From Leisingera sp. M658 (GTDB lineage: Bacteria; Pseudomonadota; Alphaproteobacteria; Rhodobacterales; Rhodobacteraceae): a DNA stretch of 64,000 bases. This document shows positions 28,524 through 37,800 of the stretch, piece by piece. The translations under genes and the position numbers were made by a program. The stretch covers positions 2,372,501-2,436,500 of the forward strand of contig NZ_CP083546.1 in assembly GCF_025144145.1 (NCBI RefSeq), given 5' to 3'. Numbering within the stretch: the first letter of the stretch is position 1; each line of letters starts with the position of its first letter. Under the pieces are notes generated by a model. It searched no databases. It worked only from the letters and a program-made list of their open reading frames with translations, and had not been told where the DNA came from.

Positions 28524-29864
28524 ATGATACAAAGAGTTGGTTCCTTTCTTCTGGTTTCACCGGCATCCCTTGGATTCAATCTATTGATACTTTGGGCGTA
28601 TCTCCACCTTGGGCCAGTCTCAGGCACGGTAGGGTTGCGGAGCTTTGCTGAGCTTTTGACAGGCGTATTGCGTCACGGATCGGTGCTCCATTTGGCTGTC
28701 AACGCTTTGATCATCGCCTTGGCGGGATGGCATGTAGAGCCTCGCCTCGGCCATATGGGCACTGTTTTATTAATGCTAGCATGCGCTGTGTTGGGGACAG
28801 GGGCGGAACTCGTCATTGTAGGACCCGGCTATGCGGGAGCCTCTGGTGTGGCCTATGGGCTTGGCAGCTGCGCTGCGCTTTCAGTGGCGTCCAAGAAACA
28901 GCGCCCTTGGTTTCTGCTTTGGGGCGCGGCACTGCTTGCAGCCGAGTTGCATTTCGCCGATGAAAGCCTCGCAATTTATTCCCACGCTGTTTCTGCCGCC
29001 CTGGGAGGGGTATTCTATATGTTCGAAAATCTCTTTGGCACCAAAGCACCCGCGCTGAAACCTATGGTACTCAACCATCTTTCCCGCGTGGTTGAAATCA
29101 TTGCACAAACGGATGAAGACGACGCGGCAGAAGCCGAGGCCGCAATGCTCAGCCAAGGTGTCAGCAATATGTTCATTCTTAAACAGGGCAGCAGCATTCT
29201 TGGTGTGACTGGATATACTCCGGATACCGAAGCCGATGGCGTTGCATGGTTATCCTGGACTTATCTGGACCAGGACTGCGCCGGCCAGGGGCTGGGGCGG
29301 CAGATGATGTCAGACCTATTTCAGAAACTTACAGACAGACAGATGCGAAAGCTCTTCATTGAAACCAGTGACTACGCGGAAGACGGTGAACAGATCTATG
29401 CAGCCGCGCACCGTATGTATGAGGAGTTTGGTGCGGACCTGGAAGTAACGGTGCCGGATTACCATGAACCGGGAGAAGCCAAGATGATCTATGCGCTGGT
29501 CAACCATGATCAGGCCGCCCCACCCGCACCAGAGCTGAAGGTTTCCAATGGGATCCAGTTCACCGGGGCCGAAAAAGCTCCGGAAGGAGACAAGGTAGCT
29601 GGTCTAAACTGGCAGGAAACGGGTAAAGGCCTAGAGGGGGCAGAAGCCGTTCTGGCAGATGCTGCCGTCAATGGCGCACGCATGGCTGTGCTGGTGCTGC
29701 CGTCAGATCTTTCAACGGCAAATAGTGCAGCTCTTCGATCACAAGGGTTCAAACTTTGCGGCAGTCTGAAAGATTTTTACAGTTTGGGGTTGCAGCAGGA
29801 TTGGTGGGTATGCTCATTGCACCCGAATGATAAAGACTGCCCCGAATTTCATACAGAGAATTGA
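28524..29864 (+). CDS. Rhomboid intramembrane protease fused to a GNAT acetyltransferase
   Basis: A 446-residue two-part protein. Residues 1-170 are hydrophobic with rhomboid hallmarks: HLAVN (H56, N60), the catalytic Ser in GASG (S107) and a His in SHAVSAALGG (H154). Residues 185-330 form a GNAT domain (GQGLGRQMM acetyl-CoA loop, then a long acidic helix region). A further about 110 residues resemble a second, degenerate GNAT-like unit. It is first in a probable operon: the next gene starts 3 bp after its stop. The pairing of rhomboid and GNAT in one chain is unusual, and the substrates are unknown. Confidence 0.72.
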   Translation: MIQRVGSFLLVSPASLGFNLLILWAYLHLGPVSGTVGLRSFAELLTGVLRHGSVLHLAVNALIIALAGWHVEPRLGHMGTVLLMLACAVLGTGAELVIVGPGYAGASGVAYGLGSCAALSVASKKQRPWFLLWGAALLAAELHFADESLAIYSHAVSAALGGVFYMFENLFGTKAPALKPMVLNHLSRVVEIIAQTDEDDAAEAEAAMLSQGVSNMFILKQGSSILGVTGYTPDTEADGVAWLSWTYLDQDCAGQGLGRQMMSDLFQKLTDRQMRKLFIETSDYAEDGEQIYAAAHRMYEEFGADLEVTVPDYHEPGEAKMIYALVNHDQAAPPAPELKVSNGIQFTGAEKAPEGDKVAGLNWQETGKGLEGAEAVLADAAVNGARMAVLVLPSDLSTANSAALRSQGFKLCGSLKDFYSLGLQQDWWVCSLHPNDKDCPEFHTEN

Positions 29865-29866
29865 AT

Positions 29867-30454
29867 ATGCTTGGAAAAGTTAAAACTATCGCATTTATTG
29901 GCATTGCCGGTTTTGTTGCCTACTCCATGTTCCTTGCCCCCCAAAGAGAGCAGACAGCGGACCTGGGCCAGGTCTTGGATCGCACCGAGTATGCGCTGAT
30001 GAACTACGAAGCCTTCTTAGGTGAAAACAATGTTACCACGGCAGGCGATTCGCAGATCAAGGAATTTACTGAGTATCTGACAAACGTCATGAACTCCGAA
30101 CCTCGGTTCTTTGATCAAACCCTTGGTCTTGAAACCCAGCAGGATGCCAAATTCCTGGGCTTTGCCGATGCAAACGAAAATGGCGTTCAGGACAGTGAAG
30201 AGGGTGACGTTTTCACCGTTGAAATCGACGAGGAAAACAAGCGCCTGATCGCCTCGGATGTGAGCGGAAACTCGACCGGCCTGCGGTTCTCCGGGACCGG
30301 ATTCCTGGCCGGTGCGCTGATCGGCTCGCTGATCAGCCGCCAGCGGTCCGCCGGGGTGACAAAATCAAGCTTCAACAATCGCACAATCACCCCGCGGTCC
30401 AGCTACAAGGCACCTTCAAGCGCCCGCTCGGGCGGCCTGCGTGCCGGTAAGTAA
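29867..30454 (+). CDS. Membrane-anchored periplasmic hypothetical protein
   Basis: 195 residues from the ATG at 29867. A single N-terminal hydrophobic segment (KTIAFIGIAGFVAYSMFL) anchors or exports it. The middle is acidic with an EF-hand-like FADANENGVQDSEEG, and the C-terminus is Gly/Ser/Arg-rich after a second weakly hydrophobic GFLAGALIGSLI. It lies between the rhomboid-GNAT gene and the spermidine-synthase homologue, all in the same direction, so a shared membrane function is likely. Family not recognised. Confidence 0.7.
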   Translation: MLGKVKTIAFIGIAGFVAYSMFLAPQREQTADLGQVLDRTEYALMNYEAFLGENNVTTAGDSQIKEFTEYLTNVMNSEPRFFDQTLGLETQQDAKFLGFADANENGVQDSEEGDVFTVEIDEENKRLIASDVSGNSTGLRFSGTGFLAGALIGSLISRQRSAGVTKSSFNNRTITPRSSYKAPSSARSGGLRAGK

Positions 30455-30534
30455 TCCGGATCGCGAACGCGAACGGCAGGCCTGGATGCGTTTCGGCGTT
30501 CGGGCCATTCTTCATTCTACCAAAAGAGGTCGCT

Positions 30535-32082
30535 ATGACGGAGGCTTCCAGCCTGAACCGCTATCAGGATTTACCCCGGAAACAGGGCGCAATTCTTCTG
30601 GGTTCGATCCTTGTGGTAGCATTGTGCGGGATCGTCTATGAGCTGATTATTGGAACCGTTTCCAGCTATCTGCTTGGCAACTCAGTTTATCAGTTTTCGC
30701 TGACAATAGGGTTCTTCATGTTCGCCATGGGGGTTGGGTCTTATGCTTCACGTTTCATCAATGGGAACCTGATCCAGGCCTTTGTCCAGGTAGAGATTAT
30801 TCTGGCTCTGGTTGGCGGGCTGTGCAGCATCTCCCTTTTCATGCTCTTTCCGATGGCACCCTGGTTTTATACAGTGGGAATGTTCACCTTCATCTCGGCT
30901 ATCGGGTTTCTGGTCGGGCTTGAAATTCCTTTGCTGACCCGGGTTCTGTCGGAAGGCTCCACAGTCCGGGAGTCGATTTCAGGCGTACTGTCACTAGACT
31001 ATCTTGGCGCGCTGTTCGGGTCAGTGATGTTTCCACTGCTGCTGCTGCCCTCCTTGGGACTGATTTCGTCATCTTTTGCAATCGGTCTGACCAATGCAGC
31101 AGTTGCCCTTCTGAACGTATTGTGGTTGCGCGACCATTTGGATGCTCCCCGGCGTATGATGGGCTATGTGCTGGCCACAGTGGCCTTGCTGTTCGGTCTG
31201 ACTCTGTCTGCAGGCTGGATCACAGCTTTTGCCCAGGACCATCTCTATTTCGACCGCATCGTCTGGCGCAAACAATCACAGTATCAGACGCTGGTTGTGA
31301 CAAACACCTGGAAGACAAACGATGTGCGCCTCTATATTGATGGGCATTTGCAATTTTCAGAGGCCGATGAATACCGCTATCACGAGGCCTTGGTGCATCC
31401 GGTGATGTCCTGGGGCAAACCGGCAAAAAACGTTCTGGTCCTGGGGGGGGGAGATGGGCTGGCGATTCGGGAAGTTCTAAAGCACCCAAGTGTTGAGCGC
31501 ATTGACCTGGTGGATCTCGACCCTGCAATGACGGACTTGGGGAGAGACTTTGCACCGGTGGTCCGCTTGAACAATGGCAGCATGCAGGCCTCGCAGCTGC
31601 ACGTGTACAATCAGGATGCCTTTCTTTTTGTGAAAGAAACGGACCAGCGGTACGACCGGATCATTATCGACTTCCCAGACCCCCACAACGAAGCTCTGTC
31701 CAAGCTCTATTCTGTGGAATTCTACGCTATGGTCGCTGCGATCCTGACCGAAGATGGTACACTTGTGACTCAAAGCAGCTCTCCGTTCTTTTCGCCGCAC
31801 ACCTATTGGACTGTTTCCGAGACCCTCAAAGAGATTTTTCCCGAAGTTGCGAATTACCAAATCCCGATTCCATCGTTTGGCATCTGGGGTTTCAATTTGG
31901 CCAGCCGCACTGAAAATCAACCGAAAACCCCCTTCCCTGAGGATCTAAGGTCTTTGAAAACCAAGGACTTCGAGGCAGCCAAGGTCTTCGCGAAGGATTT
32001 ACTGCCCCAGCGCCCCGTTCAAGTGAATTCAATTTTTAGTCCAGTTATCTATCAGGAATACGCGCTCGACTTGGCGCAATAA
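30535..32082 (+). CDS. Membrane spermidine-synthase-like aminopropyltransferase (long SpeE)
   Basis: A 515-residue protein. Residues 15-235 hold about seven transmembrane segments. The C-terminal half is a SpeE-fold methyltransferase-like domain: YQTLVVTNTWKTNDVRLYID, HEALVHP, LVLGGGDGLAIREVLKH, DLVDLDPAMTDL, DAFLFV, and DFPDPHN (family D/N motif). Long SpeE proteins of this type cluster with DUF350 and similar membrane genes. AGAGG six bases before the ATG supports the start. It overlaps the next gene by 1 bp. Polyamine synthesis is a family inference. Confidence 0.8.
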   Translation: MTEASSLNRYQDLPRKQGAILLGSILVVALCGIVYELIIGTVSSYLLGNSVYQFSLTIGFFMFAMGVGSYASRFINGNLIQAFVQVEIILALVGGLCSISLFMLFPMAPWFYTVGMFTFISAIGFLVGLEIPLLTRVLSEGSTVRESISGVLSLDYLGALFGSVMFPLLLLPSLGLISSSFAIGLTNAAVALLNVLWLRDHLDAPRRMMGYVLATVALLFGLTLSAGWITAFAQDHLYFDRIVWRKQSQYQTLVVTNTWKTNDVRLYIDGHLQFSEADEYRYHEALVHPVMSWGKPAKNVLVLGGGDGLAIREVLKHPSVERIDLVDLDPAMTDLGRDFAPVVRLNNGSMQASQLHVYNQDAFLFVKETDQRYDRIIIDFPDPHNEALSKLYSVEFYAMVAAILTEDGTLVTQSSSPFFSPHTYWTVSETLKEIFPEVANYQIPIPSFGIWGFNLASRTENQPKTPFPEDLRSLKTKDFEAAKVFAKDLLPQRPVQVNSIFSPVIYQEYALDLAQ

Positions 32083-32245
32083 TGTTCCAACTGTTGAGTT
32101 TTGAACACGGATCCCATTTAGGCGCTTCAGACAACAGCTCGTGGCAAATGTATTTTCACCTTGCTTTTGCAAGTGTCATTTTGTGCATCTGTCTAACTTT
32201 GTTAAATCCGCTTTCTGCGCAGAGTGGACGTGACCTAGCCCCACT
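32082..32245 (+). pseudogene. Fourth gene of the membrane cluster, cut by an IS3 element
   Basis: Begins MFQLLSFEHGSHLGASDNSS and continues into a hydrophobic segment (YFHLAFASVILCICLTLL). After about 55 codons the frame runs into an IS3-family element at 32246. In related clusters a small membrane protein such as DUF350 follows the long SpeE. The remainder of this gene is not found right of the IS, so it was deleted as well as interrupted. Confidence 0.6.
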
Positions 32246-32886
32246 TGAGTGGTCCAAATTGAAAGTTAGTGCATGGTTGGCCTTTGGTCTATCAGGACGA
32301 TGGCCTCTGGCGCAGGCGGGCGGTAGCCCAGAGCACTGTGGGGCCTTTTGGTGTTGTAGTGTTTTCTCCAGCTTTCGATAATGATCTGGGCCTCGCGTAG
32401 CGAATAGAAGATTTCACCATTCAGCAATTCATCTCGCATCCGCCCATTGAAGCTCTCGCAGTATCCGTTCTCCCAGGACGATCCAGGGTCGATGTATGCG
32501 GTTTTGGCCCCGACAGCTTTGATCCAGCCTCTGACGGCCTCAGCAATGAACTCAGGGCCATTGTCCGACCGAATGTATGCTGGTACGCCACGTAGGATAA
32601 ACAGGTCCGTCAGTGCATCGATGACCTCGTTTGCATTCAGCTTTCGCTTCACCCGGATCGCAAGGCATTCCCGGCTGTGTTCGTCCAGGATGTTCAATGT
32701 CCTGAACGCCCTGCCATCATCTGTCCGGTGATGCACGAAGCCGTAGGACCAAACGTGATTGCGATACTCCGGCCGCAGCCGGACACATGATCCGTCGTTG
32801 AGCCAGAGCCGTCCCCTCCTGGGCTGCTTCATTGGAACCTTCAGCCCCTCCCGCCGCCATAAACGTTCGACACGTTTATCATTCAC

Positions 32887-32923
32887 CCGCTGCCGGCAGG
32901 CGGTGTTTACACCGCCGAGAGGG
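32887..32923 (-). repeat. Type A palindromic mini-element 5
   Basis: On the minus strand: CCTCTCGGC, stem GGCGGTGT/ACACCGCC with AA loop, CCTGCCGGCAGCGG. Between AGWPLS and VNDKRV of the IS3 orfB. Confidence 0.8.
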
Positions 32924-33148
32924 GCCAGCCAGCGTCCCGCAGCAGGGCCGCAACCCGGCGGTAGCCGTATCGGCCGTATTGACGTGTCAGCTCGATCATA
33001 TCGGCGACCAGGCGTTCCTCATCAGCACGCCCTTGAGGCAATTGCCGCTGTGTGGACCGGTGCTGGCCCAGAACGCGGCAAACGCGACGCTCGGAAACCT
33101 TCATTTGGCTGCGCACATGATCAATGCAGGACCGGCGGCGGGAGGGGC

Positions 33149-33427
33149 TCAGAAGTTTCCCTTTGCGGCCTCGGACAGGATCAATTTGTCCAGTGTCAGG
33201 TCCGAAACCGCCCGGCGAAGCCGCTCGTTTTCCTTCTGCAGCCGCTTTAGTTCTTTAAGCTGTTCCGTGCCCATTCCGCCGTAATTCTTCTTCCAGCGAT
33301 AGTAGGTCTGTTCCGTAACGCCGATCTGACGGATCGCGTCTATGCGGGGCATGCCTTGCCCCATCAAGACTTCAACCTGCCGTAACTTCACGACAATCTC
33401 TTCAGGCTTGGGCCTCTTGGTCGCCAT
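33149..33427 (-). CDS. IS3-family transposase OrfA
   Basis: A 92-residue HTH_Tnp_1 protein (PKPEEIVVKLRQVEVLMGQG, GVTEQTYYRWKKNYGGM, then a leucine-zipper-like KELKRLQKENERLRRAV). It appears complete and would normally be joined to OrfB by -1 frameshifting. The adjoining orfB is dead, so no active transposase is expected. Confidence 0.85.
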   Translation of the reverse strand: MATKRPKPEEIVVKLRQVEVLMGQGMPRIDAIRQIGVTEQTYYRWKKNYGGMGTEQLKELKRLQKENERLRRAVSDLTLDKLILSEAAKGNF

Positions 33428-33639
33428 CTATGGTCCTCCGTTTCCTAATCATAGGGGCGGACCACTTCTTTGGGGGAGACTCACCTGCAAGATCCCGCGA
33501 CCAGTGAATTCCCGTTTTGCTCCTTGCTGCGGCATGCACGAAGGTCCGGGTTCTCCCGCTGCAATGCGATAAAAAGAACAGCGCGGATGCGGCATTTTTC
33601 GCGCTGCGCGCGCGCAGCGTATTAATCAAATTCACAGTA

Positions 33640-33843
33640 CGGGCTCGATCCGACCCACCGCTGCGCCGCGAACGCAGGTCCGCTCAGGATTGGCGAACGG
33701 CAAGAGCCGCCCGCCAAGGTGGTTCAAATGTCGATTTTCTCGGCAATGCTCAGCGCATCTTCGAGTTCGACGCCAAGGTACCCTACTGTGCTGTCTACCT
33801 TGGTGTGTCCGAGCAGAAGTTGAACCGTTCTTAGATTTCCGGT
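33640..33843. repeat. Imperfect direct repeat, left copy (integrase 3' end)
   Basis: About 200 bp from GGGCTCGATCCGACCCACC through the integrase stop region to GATTTCCGGTTTTGCG recurs at 40827-41029 with scattered substitutions. The two copies flank the beta-roll protein gene and one IS3, suggesting an insertion or duplication linked to the integrase. Confidence 0.7.
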
Positions 33844-34396
33844 TTTGCGGTAAATCTCCGCTGCTTTGGTCCGGCGCAGCGAATGGGTGCCGTACCCGCT
33901 GGGTTCCAGCCCAATCGCGGCACCCGCCCCCCTCACAAGCCGGCCATATTGGCGCGTTGAGATATGCGGGCGGTCATGAAACCTGCTGGGAAACATGAAA
34001 CGGCGGCCGAGCATCTCCGGTGACTTGATCCATGCGGCAATAGTATCCCGCGTGTTTTCAGAGAGTTCAAACTGAACGGGCCGCTTGGTCTTGCTCTGGA
34101 TCACAGAGACGCGTTCGCGAACGCGATCATCCCTCACCAAGTCGGTGATAGCCAGTTTCACCAGATCGCACCCGCGAAGCTTGCTATCAATTGCCACTTT
34201 GAACAGGGCAAGATCGCGCAGGTTGCCCGCCAGTTCGAGCCGCGCGGATCGCCCAGACCCGTTTCGGCAACAGTGGTCGTTTCTGGCCGATGATTCGGCC
34301 CTTATTCCAGGCTCTTCGTTTCGGGGTGACAGCGGGAAGTTGGACTCTTGGCATAGTTTGCCCTCCAATCCTTCCGCCAAGCCCAGTCATCGGCAA
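33724..34396 (-). pseudogene. Tyrosine recombinase (integrase), frameshifted near its 5' end
   Basis: The catalytic part is complete: KLRGCDLVKL (Arg I), THSLRRTKA (HxxR), LLGHTKVDSTVGYLG (His/Tyr). The upstream part (AWNKGRIIGQKRPLLPKRVW) is in another frame, with the shift near 34245, so the full protein is not made unless a shorter start is used. The family is a stand-alone integrase common on alphaproteobacterial plasmids. A second copy of its 3' end lies at 40.9-41.0 kb. Confidence 0.75.
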
Positions 34397-34873
34397 TGCG
34401 CTGACACCTGAATCTTAATGGCGGATTGAATGGCCGTTGTCCGATTGGGTGTTCTTTGGGAAAAGCCGCGGAAGCATTGGGCCGGTCTGAGCCCTTAGCA
34501 GTCATTCGCCATGCTTAGGATTTTCGCAGAAGCAGCATACATGCAAGACGCCCCTCCCGAGATCCATTCCACCAGTTCCGCCAATCTGCTTGCTGACCGC
34601 TGTAGTGGTATTTGCGACAATACAGCTGGAACCTTCGGTTCTGACCCGGAGCACGCACAGGCTGCCTCTACAGGCATCGCCACAACTTTCAGGAAAAACC
34701 TGCACAAGCTCCGTGTCCTACCACCCGGGTGGAATTGGCAGTGTATTCCGCTGAAGACGCGGACATGCGCTGACGTTGTTTCAGGTTGTTGAAATCTTTC
34801 AGGACTTTGGATTTTGCGTTGATCTGGCCAAATGTTACTCGCGATCAGGTGGAAAATTTGAGGTTTAGATTTC
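34397..34873. other. 477-bp gap without a convincing gene
   Basis: Contains a 93-codon plus-strand frame (34511-34792) with no recognisable domain, weak start context and opposing open frames, so I do not call it. The promoter of the large repeat protein presumably lies in the AT-rich last 80 bp. Confidence 0.5.
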
Positions 34874-37800
34874 ATGAGTCGCAAAATAGTCGTCGGAACA
34901 AACAACAACGATCGTTTGCTGCTTGGGGAGGAGAACTATGATATTTCTGCGCTCAACGGCAATAATTCCATTCTGGTTGGCGACGGGGATAACCGGATCG
35001 CAGCTGGTGACGGCAACAACCAAGTCGCGATCGGCGACGGCGATAACGACGTTGAGCTAGGGGGCGGCAAGAACCGGGTTACAGCAGGCGACGGCGCGAA
35101 TTCGGTTTCCACAGGCGAAGGCCATGACACGATTGTGCTCGGCGATGGCGAGAATTTCATCAGAGTCGGCGCTGGCAACAACCGAATAGCCCTCGGGAGC
35201 GGCGACAATTTTGTTGAAGCAGGAGAAGGCAACGACAAGATTCAGGTCGGAGAGGGCTTCAATGTGATCCGCGCAGGCGGCGGCCGAAACAACATTACGG
35301 CCACTGGCGACACTGACATTCATACAGGCGATCAAGACGACAAGATTAAATTGGGCGAGGGTCACCACTTAGTCTCAGCCGGTGGCGGGAAAAACACAAT
35401 CCAAACCGGCGACGCCACGGTGGATATCAAAACCGGGGATGGCGACGACAAAATTTCAGTCGGTGACGGAACCGGTACGATCTCAGCCGGGAACGGCAAA
35501 AACAAAATTTCGACCGGGGAAGGTTCTTTTCGAATTTCAACCGGTACGGGCAGTGATCAGATAAGGGCCGGCGATGGCGACGCTACGATTTCCGCGGGGG
35601 ATGGCGACGACAGAATCTATACGGGCGATGGCAGTTTCACCATTACTGCTGAAGCGGGACGCAACCAGGTCCAGACCGGGGACGGCCAATTTAACATTAC
35701 GTTAGGTAGCGGTTCCGACAAGGTTCAAATCGGTCAAGGTGAAGGGCAGATTCACGCAGGTGACGGTGACAACAGGGTGTCGGCCGGAGATGGCAGCTAT
35801 GTGGTTCTAACCGGCAGCGGCAGAGACCAGATTACCTTGGGAGATGGGGATTACCACGTTACGTCGTCCGGCGGAAACAACCGGATCAAAGGCGGCTATG
35901 GGTATAACACGATTACCACAGGCGGCGGCGCAGACGACATACGGCTTGGAGAAGGTGACGCGGTCATCAATGCCGGAGACGGGAACAACAAGATTTCTGT
36001 CCAAGGCGGGTTTGCAGATATCACAGCAGGGGATGGCAACGATGCAATCTCTGTAGGCGATGGCTCCAGCATCATTGCTGCCGGCGCTGGCAAGAACCGC
36101 ATTACTGCCGGAGACGGGGATTTGACCCTGACTGCCCTGGGCGGGGACGATTATATTCGCATGGGCGACGGGCGCAGCGAGATCTCTGCCGGAGATGGCA
36201 ACAACCGGGTGACAGTTGGTGATGGGCAGCATCAGGTCACGGCGGGCGACGGTAACAACCGCATCGGCTCCGGTGACGGGTATATGTCCGTCACAGTGGG
36301 AGATGGCAACAACCAGATCAAATTGGGGGAAGGGGAAACCAGGATCACCGCCGGGGATGGCAACAACAAAATTTCCTTGGACGAAGGTGTCGGCTATGTC
36401 CAAGTGGGCAATGGCAACAACATTATCTCGGCAAGAGATGGCGAGTACTTGATCCAGACCGGCAATGGAAACAACAACGTTCGCCTGAACGAAGGTGTAG
36501 GCGCCGATAGCCGCATCACAACCGGTTCCGGCGCCGACAAAATATCAGTTGGGGATGGAGATAACTGGATCGATAGCGGCGGCGGCAACGACAGCATCCG
36601 TACCGGGGACGGCAATGCCCAGGTGCTGGCTGGCGCCGGCAACGATACAGTGCGAACCGGTGCTGGCGAAGACTGGGTGATTGGCGGCGCAGGCGATGAC
36701 CGGCTGGACGGCGGCGCGGGCACCGATTGGGCTGCCTTCCGCGGCTCGGTCCGCGATTACCGCATCGAAGCGCTCAGCCGGTCCACGATCCAGGTGACAT
36801 CCGCATCAGGTGAAGTGGCTGACATTGGCACCGACCAGCTTCGCAACTTTGAATACCTGTATTTCGAAGGGGACGGCTTCACCTTGGATCTCAGCGACCT
36901 GAGCGTCCTGGATACGCTTTACTCGGTGGACCTTCAGGACGACTCTGTCAGTGCCGACATCGAGGGGCCACTGGAAATTTCCCTGGCGGATCTGCTGGAG
37001 AATGATGCGTCTCTCGGCACAGGTGACGCGGATTTCTACATTGCGGGCACCAGCGCAGAAGGGCTTTCAATACAGTTTGACGGATCCACGATCACATACA
37101 ACGATGCAGACGCCTTGCAGCATCTGGCCGAAGGGGAGGTCTTCACTGATAAATTCACCTATGAAGTGGTGGATGAAGAAGGCAATCATGACACCGCAAC
37201 CGTTACGGTCACGGTGACGGGCGAAAACGATGGGCCAGAGGCGGAAGATGACCGTCTGGATGGCGGCCCGACCGGGCATGATGCCTATGAGGGCGGGGAC
37301 GAGATTTCGCTGCTGGGAAATGGCCACAATTACATGGCCATGGGCGGTAAGACCGTTGCTCTCAAAGGCGGAGGGTATGCTGCCGCTTGGAGTACCCAAG
37401 ATGATGGTGACGGCTTTGGGGTTTCTGTCCGGGTCTTTGATGAAAACGGCAACGAAGTAAGATCCCAGTTTCTTGCCCATGTCGTGACCGAACACTACCA
37501 AGGCCTGATTAGCCTGGTTGAATTGAAAGGCGGAGGGTTCGCGGTGACTTGGAGGACCGCTGTCGACGGTCCGGATGGCCTTGAGGTGCAAAACCGCATG
37601 CGCATCTTCAACGAAGATGGCTCAGCCCGCACAGGTGAAATCGAACTGCTTGAAGCGGATGCCTTTTTGGACAAGTCACTCCAGCATTCCGTCGGGCTGA
37701 GCAACGGCAATATCCTTGTGACCCTGGCGGGAAAGACCAATGATAGTGGCGGCTATGATCTAAGCGGGGTGATCTACTCGCCTCAAGGCCAACTGGTCAA

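Larger units (their letters stand above)
32246..33470 (-). mobile_element. IS3-family element, orfB interrupted and catalytically mutated
   Basis: Ends TGAGTGGTCC (32246) and GGACCACTTCT (about 33459-33469) are inverted. orfA (33149-33427) looks intact. orfB (about 33150 to 32266) reads VSERRVCRVLGQHRSTQR, GRYGYRRVAALLRDAGWPLS, then a type A palindrome, then NDKRVERLWRREGLKVPM, SDNGPEF and ENGYCESFNGRMRDE. The first catalytic Asp appears as Gly (WSYGFVHH where WSYDFVHH is usual), so the copy carries two independent lesions. Confidence 0.8.
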
